Shown piece after piece: positions 27,959-36,267 of a stretch of 64,000 bases of DNA; positions within the stretch are counted from its first letter, which is position 1; every line of letters begins with the position of its first letter. Under the pieces are notes generated by a model. The model searched no databases, was not told the DNA's origin, and saw nothing but the letters and a program-made list of their open reading frames with translations. The position numbers and the translations under genes are program-made. The DNA comes from JAZTYK01 sp045636925 (GTDB taxonomy: Bacteria > Bacillota > Clostridia > Oscillospirales > Butyricicoccaceae). The stretch covers positions 35,850 through 99,849 of the forward strand of contig JAZTYK010000032.1 in assembly GCA_045636925.1 (NCBI GenBank). The letters run 5' to 3'.

Positions 27959-29377
27959 TTACTTCACCTTTCCAAACAATGCCCATGTGCTGCGGCGATC
28001 AATCTCTACCGGCAGGCACTGGCCTACAAGACCTTCCGGGCCTTTGACATGCACCAGCTTGAAACCCTCTGTTCTGCCGGTGTAGGTATAGTTTTCATCT
28101 TCACTGTAGCCGTCCAGCAGAACGGGCAGGGTCTTGCCCACATAGGGGTCATTCTTTTCCCGGGAGATGGTGTTTTGCAGATCCAGCAGACGATCAAACC
28201 AAACCTGCTTTTCCTGACGGGAAACAGGATCGGGCATCTCGGCCGCTTTCGTACCCTTGCGGGGAGAATAAATGAAGGTAAACAGCGAGTCGTAACGCAC
28301 CTCTCGCAGCAGAGACAGAGTTTCTTCAAACTCCTCCTCGGTCTCACCGGGGAAGCCCACGATGATATCGCTGGTAATGGTCAGATCCGGCATTACACTG
28401 CGGGCATAGTGCACCAGCTCTAAATACTGCTGGCGGGTGTAGTGACGGTTCATTTCCTTCAGTACCCGGTTATTGCCGGCCTGTACCGGCAGATGGATGC
28501 TGTTGCACACCTTTTCGCAACGTGCCATCACATCAAAAAGACGAGGCGATGCATCCTTGGGATGACTGGTCATAAAGCGCACCCGGAAGTCGCCGGGAAT
28601 GGCATTGATATTCTCCAGCAACGTGGCAAAATCCGGCGCATCGGGTAAATCTTTGCCGTAGGAGTTTACATTCTGTCCCAGCAAGGTGATATCTTTATAC
28701 CCCTCTGCAACCAGCTGTTTGAAGTCAGTGAGTACTGCTTCCATGGTACGGCTGCGCTCACGGCCACGGACATGGGGCACGATGCAGTAGGTGCAGAAAT
28801 TGTTGCAGCCATACATGATGGAAAGCCATGCGTTGGGTCCTTCCTTACGGATGGGACGAATGCCCTCGGGCACAACACCCCACTGGTCGCCCTCCAGATC
28901 AAAGACTCGCTTGCCGCCGCGGAGACGACGGTTCATCAGTTCGGGCAGACGGCAAAGCGCATGAGTGCCGAAGACCAGGTCCACGCCGGGATAGCTTGCT
29001 TTCAGCTTGTCCGCAATATGCTGCTGCTGCGCCATGCAGCCGCAGACGGCGATCATGATGCCGGGATTCTGCTTTTTCAGATGGGTCACTTCACCCACAT
29101 TGCCAAAGACACGCTGCTCAGCATGTTCGCGAATCGCACAAGTATTGAAGAGGACAAAGTCTGCCTTTTCCACCTGATCGGTAAAGCCGTAGCCCATGTC
29201 TACCAGCATGCCGCGGATCAGTTCGGTATCTGCCTCATTCTGCTGGCAGCCAAAAGTTACGGGGCATGCCAAGGGCTGGCGTCCGTATTTTTTCAGCAGC
29301 AGGTCCCGATTATAAGCGGAAAACATCTGCTGACGAGCCAGTTCCTCCGGCGAAATCACTTTACTTTTCTGGTTCAT
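27959..29377 (-). CDS. miaB: tRNA-2-methylthio-N6-dimethylallyladenosine synthase MiaB
   Basis: MiaB, 472 aa, a radical-SAM methylthiotransferase that converts i6A37 to ms2i6A37. The N-terminal UPF0004 domain has cysteines in TFGCQQNEAD, LFNTCAIRE and CGCMAQQ. The radical-SAM motif CNNFCTYC is near residue 193, and the C-terminal TRAM domain follows (LPVLLDGYSEDENYTYTGRT). AAGGA lies 6 bases before the ATG at 29377. A TTG-started 12-codon extension upstream is less likely. First gene of the miaB-mutS-mutL-miaA-hfq operon. Confidence 0.95.
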   Translation of the reverse strand: MNQKSKVISPEELARQQMFSAYNRDLLLKKYGRQPLACPVTFGCQQNEADTELIRGMLVDMGYGFTDQVEKADFVLFNTCAIREHAEQRVFGNVGEVTHLKKQNPGIMIAVCGCMAQQQHIADKLKASYPGVDLVFGTHALCRLPELMNRRLRGGKRVFDLEGDQWGVVPEGIRPIRKEGPNAWLSIMYGCNNFCTYCIVPHVRGRERSRTMEAVLTDFKQLVAEGYKDITLLGQNVNSYGKDLPDAPDFATLLENINAIPGDFRVRFMTSHPKDASPRLFDVMARCEKVCNSIHLPVQAGNNRVLKEMNRHYTRQQYLELVHYARSVMPDLTITSDIIVGFPGETEEEFEETLSLLREVRYDSLFTFIYSPRKGTKAAEMPDPVSRQEKQVWFDRLLDLQNTISREKNDPYVGKTLPVLLDGYSEDENYTYTGRTEGFKLVHVKGPEGLVGQCLPVEIDRRSTWALFGKVK

Positions 29378-29424
29378 AGGTGTCCTTGTCCCCTTGTTTG
29401 CATAGTAATCCAAATTATCAATTT

Positions 29425-29453
29425 ATTATAGCATAATCAAGACATTTTCTCAA
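29425..29453 (-). promoter_or_regulatory. Promoter of the miaB operon
   Basis: TTGAGA, 17 bases, TATAAT preceded by TG (extended -10), on the minus strand 48 bases before the miaB start. Confidence 0.82.
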
Positions 29454-29474
29454 CAAAAAACTACAGATTTGATT

Positions 29475-29516
29475 GTAAAAAAAGAAAGAACTGCCCAATG
29501 TTTTTTCATTGGACAG
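29475..29516 (-). terminator. Intrinsic terminator
   Basis: On the minus strand CTGTCCAATG pairs with CATTGGGCAG around AAAAAA, followed by a long T-rich run. It ends the membrane-anchored protein gene at 29527. Confidence 0.85.
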
Positions 29517-29526
29517 CAGATAAAGT

Positions 29527-30189
29527 TTATTCAAAAATAATGACCTCATCGGTACAGGTAAACCCACCCAATTTCAGCCCGGTGGCATCCAGTGCAGCTT
29601 TAAGTCCCGCGTTGGCCGAGGTGATGAGTTCACCGGGAATGGCAGACACTTTGATGTTGTGTTCATTCAGCGACAGGCTTTTGGGAACCAGCACCACCAG
29701 TCCCCCCTGCTCCGGCTGGGTCAGCTGCAGCAAGCACTCTGCCGAAAGTGTTTTGGGCAGCAAGCGCAGGAATATTTTTTCTTTCAGCGAAAGCTTCATG
29801 CCCGCTTTTTCCAGATACTTCACCAGTTCGCTGCGATTGACTTCCAGCTCCAGTTCGATGGTACAATCCGGCTCAATATCTGCCTCTAATGCAGATACCG
29901 GAAAGTTTTCGGGCAGCGCCTGCAGCAAAGTCTGCTGCAATGCCATTTCTGTCAAGGTAAGGCTGCCGGTATGGCCGGTGTTTTGATCCTTTGGCGGCTC
30001 AGTTTTGTCTTCGCTTTCATTGTCCTGCAGCTGCGGCGGCAGGATGGTGTCACGCATGGTGGGCGTGTGCGGATACGCCCGCTGCAAAAGTGGCTTTCCG
30101 ATAATCATGCTGATCAGCAGAATCAGACAGACGACAAAGCAGGCAATCATCACGCCTACATACAGTTTTTCCATGGTTTGCTGTTTCAT
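29527..30189 (-). CDS. Membrane-anchored protein, function unknown
   Basis: A 220-residue protein with one N-terminal transmembrane segment at about residues 8-30. A polar linker rich in Glu, Asp, Lys and Pro covers about 40-75. An extracytoplasmic domain of alternating hydrophobic strands follows, with LELEVNRSELVKYLEKAG in its middle. It somewhat recalls YpmS-type (DUF2140) proteins but the match is too weak to name. GGGAGG precedes the ATG. It stands between two terminators, so it is likely monocistronic. Confidence 0.72.
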   Translation of the reverse strand: MKQQTMEKLYVGVMIACFVVCLILLISMIIGKPLLQRAYPHTPTMRDTILPPQLQDNESEDKTEPPKDQNTGHTGSLTLTEMALQQTLLQALPENFPVSALEADIEPDCTIELELEVNRSELVKYLEKAGMKLSLKEKIFLRLLPKTLSAECLLQLTQPEQGGLVVLVPKSLSLNEHNIKVSAIPGELITSANAGLKAALDATGLKLGGFTCTDEVIIFE

Positions 30190-30261
30190 GGTAAGATCCC
30201 TCCCCGCTTTACTGTATGCAGAGAATGGGCAAAACAGAAGTCATGCTGTCATTTTTACAGA

Positions 30262-30292
30262 GAGAAAAACGGGAGAGGTCTTGCCTCTCCCG
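30262..30292 (-). terminator. Terminator of the dlt operon
   Basis: On the minus strand CGGGAGAGG pairs perfectly with CCTCTCCCG, followed by TTTTTCTC. It starts 6 bases after the dltX stop. Confidence 0.9.
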
Positions 30293-30297
30293 CAGAA

Positions 30298-30456
30298 TTA
30301 AAACTCGTTATACACAAAGCTGACGCTTTCGCCATCAGAAATGAGATACATCCCGATGAGCAGTGCGATGACCAGCGCATAATACGCCATCCGCAGGACG
30401 AAAGAGTCCGACAGCTTATTTGAGATTTCCGTGATAAAAGTTGCTAAGCGCTTCAT
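30298..30456 (-). CDS. dltX: DltX, D-alanyl teichoic acid transfer peptide
   Basis: A 52-residue frame starts ATG at 30456 and overlaps the dltD 3' end by 41 bases in another frame. It has a short cytosolic N-terminus, one transmembrane segment (YYALVIALLIGMYLI, about residues 25-39) and the C-terminus FVYNEF. That ending is the hallmark of DltX (FxYNEF), whose terminal Tyr is proposed to carry D-alanine between DltB and the teichoic acid with DltD. Size and topology fit. In staphylococci and bacilli dltX is the first gene of the operon; here it is the last. No strong Shine-Dalgarno site is needed if it is coupled to dltD. Confidence 0.88.
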   Translation of the reverse strand: MKRLATFITEISNKLSDSFVLRMAYYALVIALLIGMYLISDGESVSFVYNEF

Positions 30457-31633
30457 CAAACTTCAACCATCCATTCCATCCCAGATGCATCACATCACAC
30501 AGGAAATATTCGTCATACTCGCCGGAAGTCAGATCACACATGGTGACATTGTCATACTGACTTGTAATCTCCCGGACGTTTTCATAATAATCCTGCCGAC
30601 GGTCGGTGCTGAACTGGGTATAATCACTCCATGTACCGTGCAGCGGGACATGGACAAACAGGATCTCCAGATCCTTCTCTTTGCACACATCCAGCAGCAG
30701 ACGCAGATCGTCATATTCCTCAGAAACGGAGTAGGACAAATTCTTTTCTTTGCCTTCCTGCAGTTTCAGCTTGCTGCCGATGTAGCGGTTGTAATAATCC
30801 TTCAGCATGCCAAAGTCATTGTTATCAGTCATAGGCTTGGCGACCGCTGTGGCAGTTACCTGCTCAGCGACCCAATCAATGACACTTTTATCGCCGGCAT
30901 CATTGCTGCTTGCGTCACCCTTGCTGTGCAGCAGTGCAGCAGCATCAGCAAGATCACGCAGGGTCAGCAGATAATTTTGCAGTGCGTAGCAAGGCTTCAG
31001 CAAAGTCAGCGCCACATCGGTGATGAAGCTGCCGCTGTTGTACAAACGGGCATAGAGCAGCACATCTTCATAGCCACCATAGCTGCCAAACTTTTCTTTA
31101 TATTCTTCCAGCAGTTCCTCGGTGCGCTGGCTCAGACGTGCCTTGACACTGTCACTGACAGAAGAATCTCCCATAATGGTAAGAAAATGCTGCTTGGAGA
31201 AATTGGCCAGGAACATATCGGGGGTAATGCCCTCTTTGACATAGCTTTGCGGCGAAGTAATCAGTACCACCTTTTTCCCTGCAAGGGCATCGCCGGAGGC
31301 AGCTACACTGAGGGCATGGATAATGCTCTGACAAGATCCGCGACCTACGATGTTCACCTGGAAACCGTCACGCTTATCCGCAAAGAAGTTCACCGGATGG
31401 GTAGAAATATCCAGGGTGCGCAGCTCACTGGAGCCGTAAATGATGATATTATCCTCCCGCTGCGCCGAAGCCTTCAGCAGTTCCAGACCGTACAGCTTTT
31501 CGTTGTAGTTGTCATCGCCCAGATTGTCGGTATATTCCGGCATGGTAGCGCGGAGCACCGCGCCTGCACCCCACAGGATCAAGGTAACCAGGGCCAACAG
31601 CAACGCTGCGGCCCGCAATGTTTTCTTCCACAT
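30416..31633 (-). CDS. dltD: D-alanyl-lipoteichoic acid biosynthesis protein DltD
   Basis: DltD, 405 aa, a membrane-anchored extracellular SGNH-like esterase that helps move D-alanine onto teichoic acid. A single N-terminal transmembrane segment (AALLLALVTLILWGAGAVL) is followed by the catalytic Ser in IYGSSELR near residue 65. QSIIHALSVA and the C-terminal catalytic Asp-x2-His in CDVMHLGWNGW are present, as in the family. It starts 6 bases after dltC. Confidence 0.94.
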   Translation of the reverse strand: MWKKTLRAAALLLALVTLILWGAGAVLRATMPEYTDNLGDDNYNEKLYGLELLKASAQREDNIIIYGSSELRTLDISTHPVNFFADKRDGFQVNIVGRGSCQSIIHALSVAASGDALAGKKVVLITSPQSYVKEGITPDMFLANFSKQHFLTIMGDSSVSDSVKARLSQRTEELLEEYKEKFGSYGGYEDVLLYARLYNSGSFITDVALTLLKPCYALQNYLLTLRDLADAAALLHSKGDASSNDAGDKSVIDWVAEQVTATAVAKPMTDNNDFGMLKDYYNRYIGSKLKLQEGKEKNLSYSVSEEYDDLRLLLDVCKEKDLEILFVHVPLHGTWSDYTQFSTDRRQDYYENVREITSQYDNVTMCDLTSGEYDEYFLCDVMHLGWNGWLKFDEALSNFYHGNLK

Positions 31634-31639
31634 GACAGC

Positions 31640-31879
31640 TTACAGTCTCTCCAGTACGTATGCAACCAGCTTGTCGGGAGTGGAGATGACGCTGCGCTCC
31701 ACCTCGGTGGGATCCAGCTTGACACCAAAGATTTCTTCCAGCTCTACAAAGAGAGAAATCACGCCAAAGGAGTCCAGCAGGCCCTCCTCGAACAGTTCCA
31801 TATCCCCTTCCAGATCCTGGGGCTCTGCACCGCAGATTTCACACAGGGCTTCGATGATTTTTGCTTCTTCGTTCATCAT
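31640..31879 (-). CDS. dltC: D-alanyl carrier protein DltC
   Basis: DltC, 79 aa, an acyl-carrier-type protein. The phosphopantetheine Ser is in LLDSFGVISL near residue 36. DltA loads it with D-alanine and DltB uses it. AAGGAG ends 6 bases before the ATG at 31879. An upstream ATG at 31885 overlaps that site. It is placed between dltB and dltD, as usual. Confidence 0.95.
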   Translation of the reverse strand: MMNEEAKIIEALCEICGAEPQDLEGDMELFEEGLLDSFGVISLFVELEEIFGVKLDPTEVERSVISTPDKLVAYVLERL

Positions 31880-31893
31880 GGACATCTCCTTTA

Positions 31894-33033
31894 TCAGAAT
31901 ATCCTGCCGGAGAAGACCAGCAGGCCAAAGCTAATGATATGGAAGGTAATCAGCACCAGAACAGGTTCCCACAGGGGATCCTTCTTCAGCTTTTTAAACC
32001 GCTTCCATTTATTATCCAACACATCGTTCAGGCACATCAAAAGACCGTGATATGCGCCGTAGAACAGATACCGGGCATCCAGACCGTGCCATACGCCCAT
32101 GGTCATCATGGTGAGCACATAGCCAATGTAAGAGCCGGTGTGGCGATCCTTAAACCACTTTTTCCGCAGAGACTCCCGCACAAAACGGGTATAAACATAA
32201 TCTCGCAGCCAAGTGGACAATGAAATATGCCAACGCGCCCAAAAGTCCTTCAGATCGTGGCTGAGGAAGGGCATGTTGAAGTTTTCGGGCATACGCACGC
32301 CGAGAATGTAGCCGGCACCGATCGCCATTTTGCTGTAACCCGCAAAGTTAAAGAATAAAAACAGGGTGTAGCCATACATATATCCCCAGTTGCCCAGGAA
32401 TGTTTCGGGCAGCACTGCCAGCACGTACTGCTGCAGCAGACCTGCAATGACGAAATTATACAGCGCACCGGTAAAAAGCCGACGCACGCCGCCCCGCAGA
32501 CTTTCCCAGTATTCTTCCCGGGTCTGCACAGAATTGACATCGCCCAAAAAGCGGCGATATCGATCTACCGGACCGGAAGATACCGAGGGGAAAAACAGCA
32601 AAAAGTATGTAAAGTCTAAAAGCTTTACTTCTATTGTAAATCCGTCTCGGATCTCGATCAGCAGCTGTACAGCACGGAAGGTCATGTAAGACACGCCCAA
32701 GAACTCAAGGGGTAAACCCAGCAGGCTGTTCAGCTTTGCCAGAATAATGGGACTGACCGACAAAAGTACAAACAGACCCAGCAGATACGGCAGCACCTTT
32801 TCGCTGGCTTTCTGCTTGATCAGCATAAAGATCTTGATGAGCAATAATTGCAGCAGATAAAAGCCCACGATAAAGGCTGCTTTTCCCGGTGTGGAAAACA
32901 CCATGGCGGTAAAAGCCAGGGTCACGGCAAAACCATACCACTTAAGCTTTTTCCCCATGAGCCCCAGCACCGCTGCAGGAATCAGCAGCAGCACCAGTAC
33001 ATAAAAAAACAAAAATCCGCTAAACAGGTTCAT
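31894..33033 (-). CDS. dltB: D-alanyl transfer protein DltB (MBOAT)
   Basis: DltB, 379 aa, a membrane-bound O-acyltransferase that passes D-alanine from DltC across the membrane. There are about eleven hydrophobic segments. The invariant histidine lies in GVWHGLDARYLFYGAYHG near residue 310-325, and the family motif KDFWARWHISLSTWLRDYVY is near 265. It starts 20 bases after dltA. Confidence 0.96.
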   Translation of the reverse strand: MNLFSGFLFFYVLVLLLIPAAVLGLMGKKLKWYGFAVTLAFTAMVFSTPGKAAFIVGFYLLQLLLIKIFMLIKQKASEKVLPYLLGLFVLLSVSPIILAKLNSLLGLPLEFLGVSYMTFRAVQLLIEIRDGFTIEVKLLDFTYFLLFFPSVSSGPVDRYRRFLGDVNSVQTREEYWESLRGGVRRLFTGALYNFVIAGLLQQYVLAVLPETFLGNWGYMYGYTLFLFFNFAGYSKMAIGAGYILGVRMPENFNMPFLSHDLKDFWARWHISLSTWLRDYVYTRFVRESLRKKWFKDRHTGSYIGYVLTMMTMGVWHGLDARYLFYGAYHGLLMCLNDVLDNKWKRFKKLKKDPLWEPVLVLITFHIISFGLLVFSGRIF

Positions 33034-33053
33034 GAAATCTTCTCCGTACTCCC

Positions 33054-34589
33054 TTATTTCAGTTCCAGGGCAAGCTGCTTGCGGTCAACCTTGCCATTGG
33101 TATTGATGGGAAAACTATCACGCAGAACAATCTTGCGAGGGATCATGTAGGAAGGCAGGTACTGCTTTAGTTCTTCCTTGATGGCAAGACCGGTTTTCAG
33201 AGGACTGAGTTCGCTCTTCTTTTGCAGCATCACAAAGGCTACCAGATGATCGATCTTTTCGCCCTTGCTGACAGGCAGCACCACGGCACGAGCCACATTG
33301 GTGACGCGCATCATATTGTTCTCGATATCTTCCAGTTCGATACGGAAACCGTTGAGCTTTACCTGGAAATCGATACGACCGCAGAAGTAATAATACTCGC
33401 CCAGTCGATATACAGCGTCACCGGTACGGTAGCCGCGTTTGGTTACGCCATCACAGTCCATGGTAAAGAACCGCTGTGCTGTCAGATCGGGACAACCAAA
33501 ATAACCGGCAGACACGTTGTCACTGATGATCAACAGTTCACCGGTCTCTCCTTCCGGCAGTTCTTTGCCAGCTTCATCCACGATGGCAAAGCGCACTTCG
33601 GGCAGAGGAACGCCAATGGGGATGGGACGGGTATCCTCCAGCATGGCAGGTGTCACAGCCATGGCTGTGACCAAAACGGTAGCCTCGGTGGGTCCATAGG
33701 TGTTTACCACTGTTCTTCCGGGGAACCGGGTAAAGAGCGTTTCGGTCAGCTTGTGCGTCAGCACTTCACCGCAAAAGATAAAGCGCTCAAGCCGGGGCAT
33801 CAGCCCCTCGTTCAGACGTTCGGAGGCCACACACAGTTCTGCAAAGGAAGGTGTGGATACCCACAAAGCAATTTGAGAACTGCCCAGCTTTTCGTACAGT
33901 TCGGGCAGGTTTTCCATCATGCCCTTGTCAATGGTATACAGGGTCTTACCCAGTGCCATACCCATATAGACCGACACGACGGAAACGTCAAAGGAATAGG
34001 AAATCTGATTCATGATCACCTGGCCCTTGGCTTCTGCCACCCAACCGGCAAACTCACGATACAGATTGTCCAGATTTGCCTTGCTGATGGGCACGCCCTT
34101 GGGTTTTCCGGTGCTGCCGGAGGTGAACAAAATATAGCAGGGATCTTCATCCTTCACCCAGTTTGACGCATCGGGCTTTTGCCCCGCATATTGCGCAAAC
34201 ATCTGTTGTACAGCAGCAGTATCCGCACGCTGCTTGTAAAGGTCTGCAGGGATCTCGCCACCGGCGCAAACATCTGCCAAGTCAATGAACAGTTTCGGTT
34301 TTACGGTATCCAAAATATCTCGCACGCGATCTGCAGGCACGGTGATATCCACCGGCACGTAAGCACGTCCGGCCTTTAGCGCGCCATACATACAGGGCAG
34401 CATCTCGGTCTGCTTGTGGCCGTAGATCACCACCGGAGTTTGGTCTACACTTCCGAAATGCTCCAGCAGAAAGGCTGCAACCGCATCGGAATATGCGTCC
34501 ATCTGAGCAAAGGTCAGCTGCTCTTCGCGGTTAATCAGTGCCACACGGTCTGTTTTGGCGTATTCAGCAAGTTTTTCCAGGATAAACAT
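33054..34589 (-). CDS. dltA: D-alanine--D-alanyl carrier protein ligase DltA
   Basis: DltA, 511 aa, adenylates D-alanine and loads it on DltC. Adenylation-domain cores are intact: A3 LFTSGSTGKPKGVP near residue 150, A5 NTYGPTEATV near 290, A7 YRTGD near 385, A8 GRIDFQVKLNGFRIE near 400 and the catalytic Lys in NGKVDRKQL at the end. It is preceded by two lipoprotein genes in the same direction with short gaps, so dltABCDX may be part of a longer envelope operon. Confidence 0.96.
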   Translation of the reverse strand: MFILEKLAEYAKTDRVALINREEQLTFAQMDAYSDAVAAFLLEHFGSVDQTPVVIYGHKQTEMLPCMYGALKAGRAYVPVDITVPADRVRDILDTVKPKLFIDLADVCAGGEIPADLYKQRADTAAVQQMFAQYAGQKPDASNWVKDEDPCYILFTSGSTGKPKGVPISKANLDNLYREFAGWVAEAKGQVIMNQISYSFDVSVVSVYMGMALGKTLYTIDKGMMENLPELYEKLGSSQIALWVSTPSFAELCVASERLNEGLMPRLERFIFCGEVLTHKLTETLFTRFPGRTVVNTYGPTEATVLVTAMAVTPAMLEDTRPIPIGVPLPEVRFAIVDEAGKELPEGETGELLIISDNVSAGYFGCPDLTAQRFFTMDCDGVTKRGYRTGDAVYRLGEYYYFCGRIDFQVKLNGFRIELEDIENNMMRVTNVARAVVLPVSKGEKIDHLVAFVMLQKKSELSPLKTGLAIKEELKQYLPSYMIPRKIVLRDSFPINTNGKVDRKQLALELK

Positions 34590-34610
34590 TCCGGATCCTC
34601 CATTTTATCC

Positions 34611-35519
34611 TCAGGGACAGGCAGGATATTGAGTTGTGTCCCACTTATGATGCGCAGTCATCTCCGCATCGGTCTTCATAAAGCTGAGGAACGTATCGCC
34701 TTGATGATTTTTTCCGTACAAACCATCAAAATGATAATAACGTCCTTCGTATTCCATAATGACCCAAGCATGCTCGCCCCAGGTCTGATTCTTCGTATCC
34801 CAGCGTTCACCGGACACCAAAATTGGCTGGTAAGCAGGATCCAAGCGCTTAAACAACAGTGCTACAGTGGTTGCGTAATGCTCGCAGCTGGCACGGCGGT
34901 ATTTGAGGAAGTACTCCGTCAGTTCGATCTGCAGGGCATCGGTATAGCCCTGAGAAAGATCGACGGACACAGCACGATAACGGAAGTTATCTGCCACCCA
35001 TTTGTACACAGCGCGAAGCTGATCCAGTTTGCTTTCCTCGGCATTGGTAACAATGTCGATGATTTCTTTCAGATCTGCATCCAGGCTGTCAACACCTGTG
35101 GTAGTTCCCACTGCCGCAGAAGGCTTATCTGTATTACCTGGATCGGTATCGTTTTCGGAATCATTTCCTGTACCGGTGCTGTCACCGCTGCCGGTGCCGT
35201 CACCACTGCCGGTACCATCGCTACTGCCGGTGCTGTCACCGCTGCCGGTGCCGCCACCACTGCCGGTACCGTCACCGCTGCCGGTACTGTCACCGTTGCC
35301 GGTGCCGTCGCCATTTCCAGTGCCGTCGCCGCTGCCGGTACTGTCACCGTTTCCAGTGCCGTCGCCATTTCCGGTGCCGTCGCTGGTTCCATTGCCGTCT
35401 CCATTAACAGGAATATCATCATCGTTGCCGGGAACTTCAGCAGGTGCACAGGCAACCAGGCCCAGCAGCAGGCTGCATGCGATCAGCAGCGCCAGCAGGC
35501 TTATGCACTTTTTGCCCAT
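34611..35519 (-). CDS. Transglutaminase-like lipoprotein with Gly/Asp/Thr repeat linker
   Basis: A 302-residue lipoprotein. The signal peptide has lipobox LVAC near residue 24. A low-complexity linker of six-residue units (GDGTGx/GDSTGx) runs from about 40 to 115. A transglutaminase-like domain follows with the Cys-His-Asp triad in RASCEHYA (about 211), GEHAW (about 248) and HFDG (about 263). Such domains in extracytoplasmic proteins act as peptidases or amide-forming enzymes; the substrate is unknown. It lies 21 bases before dltA and 17 after the next lipoprotein, suggesting co-transcription with dlt. Confidence 0.85.
   Translation of the reverse strand: MGKKCISLLALLIACSLLLGLVACAPAEVPGNDDDIPVNGDGNGTSDGTGNGDGTGNGDSTGSGDGTGNGDGTGNGDSTGSGDGTGSGGGTGSGDSTGSSDGTGSGDGTGSGDSTGTGNDSENDTDPGNTDKPSAAVGTTTGVDSLDADLKEIIDIVTNAEESKLDQLRAVYKWVADNFRYRAVSVDLSQGYTDALQIELTEYFLKYRRASCEHYATTVALLFKRLDPAYQPILVSGERWDTKNQTWGEHAWVIMEYEGRYYHFDGLYGKNHQGDTFLSFMKTDAEMTAHHKWDTTQYPACP
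35170..35404 (-). repeat. Degenerate 18-base tandem repeat encoding the linker
   Basis: About thirteen units of 18 bases (consensus CCGGTRCCGTCRCCRYTG on the plus strand) are placed head to tail with no spacers. They encode the Gly/Asp/Ser/Thr linker of the transglutaminase lipoprotein. Copy number may vary between strains. Confidence 0.88.
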
Positions 35520-35536
35520 GGCAATTTCCCCTTTCG

Positions 35537-36049
35537 TTATTCAGCGCTCTTTCCTACGATACCAAAGCTGATGACCTTGTCATTGTCCATGACAAAATAC
35601 AGCATGGGCTCGGTGGTGTCAGCTGCATTGTTGGTTTTGTTATAATACAGCAGTGCGCCGTCTTCCAGATACTTTTCGCCGTATGCCTTAATGACATCTT
35701 CACGGCTGCTGCCAATCTTAATCCCCTTATGGGTTGCATAGTTGCCGCCCAGAACTTCTACTTCCAGCACATAGTCCTTGTCTCCATCGGGATAGGTGTA
35801 GATGCTGAAGTTGTCATACGTATAAATCTTGTCCAGACCGTCATAAGCACAGCTGATGGACTCGGAATACTCGTAATCATCACCCAGCTTATCCAGATAT
35901 TGCTTGACATGGGTATTGCCCTTGATGGTGACATTTTCAATGGTCAGCGAGAACATATCTTTTTCTTCGCTTCCACCACCGCAAGCAGTCGCAAACAGCA
36001 CTGTCATCAGTGCCAGAACCAGCAGCATTGCAATTTTTGTGTACTTCAT
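35537..36049 (-). CDS. Small lipoprotein, function unknown
   Basis: A 170-residue protein with signal peptide and lipobox ATAC (Cys23). The mature domain has alternating strands and the segment KGIKIGSSREDVIKAYGEKY, a pattern seen in many small Gram-positive lipoproteins with two short repeats of this kind; no function is assigned. It is the first gene of the putative lipoprotein-dlt operon. Its best Shine-Dalgarno sequence (AGGAGG at 36081-36086) is 31 bases from the ATG, with a short hairpin between them, which is unusual. No clear promoter is seen in the AT-rich 36090-36200 stretch. Confidence 0.78.
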   Translation of the reverse strand: MKYTKIAMLLVLALMTVLFATACGGGSEEKDMFSLTIENVTIKGNTHVKQYLDKLGDDYEYSESISCAYDGLDKIYTYDNFSIYTYPDGDKDYVLEVEVLGGNYATHKGIKIGSSREDVIKAYGEKYLEDGALLYYNKTNNAADTTEPMLYFVMDNDKVISFGIVGKSAE

Positions 36050-36223
36050 ATGATGTTGACCGATGACGAAGATCGGCCTGCCTCCTATTCATGTAATTTG
36101 TTACAACAAGGCACAATACGCCTATAATATTCTATCTTAATAAAGATACCATGAAACCATGTTTTTTTCAAGAGTTTTCAATAAGAACCCATCTTTTCCC
36201 CATAGAAAGTTTTGGGAGCTTTT

Positions 36224-36261
36224 CCAAAAACAAGCACCGCTCCCCATAAGAGGAACGGTGC
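36224..36261 (-). terminator. Terminator of the ABC exporter gene
   Basis: On the minus strand GCACCGTTCC pairs with GGGAGCGGTGC (one G-U), followed by TTGTTTTTGG. Confidence 0.78.
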
Positions 36262-36267
36262 GGTTTG

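Noticed and set aside
35170..35404. Possible CRISPR-like array
   Set aside because: The repeats are 18 bases, directly adjacent without unique spacers, degenerate at third positions and in frame with a coding linker.
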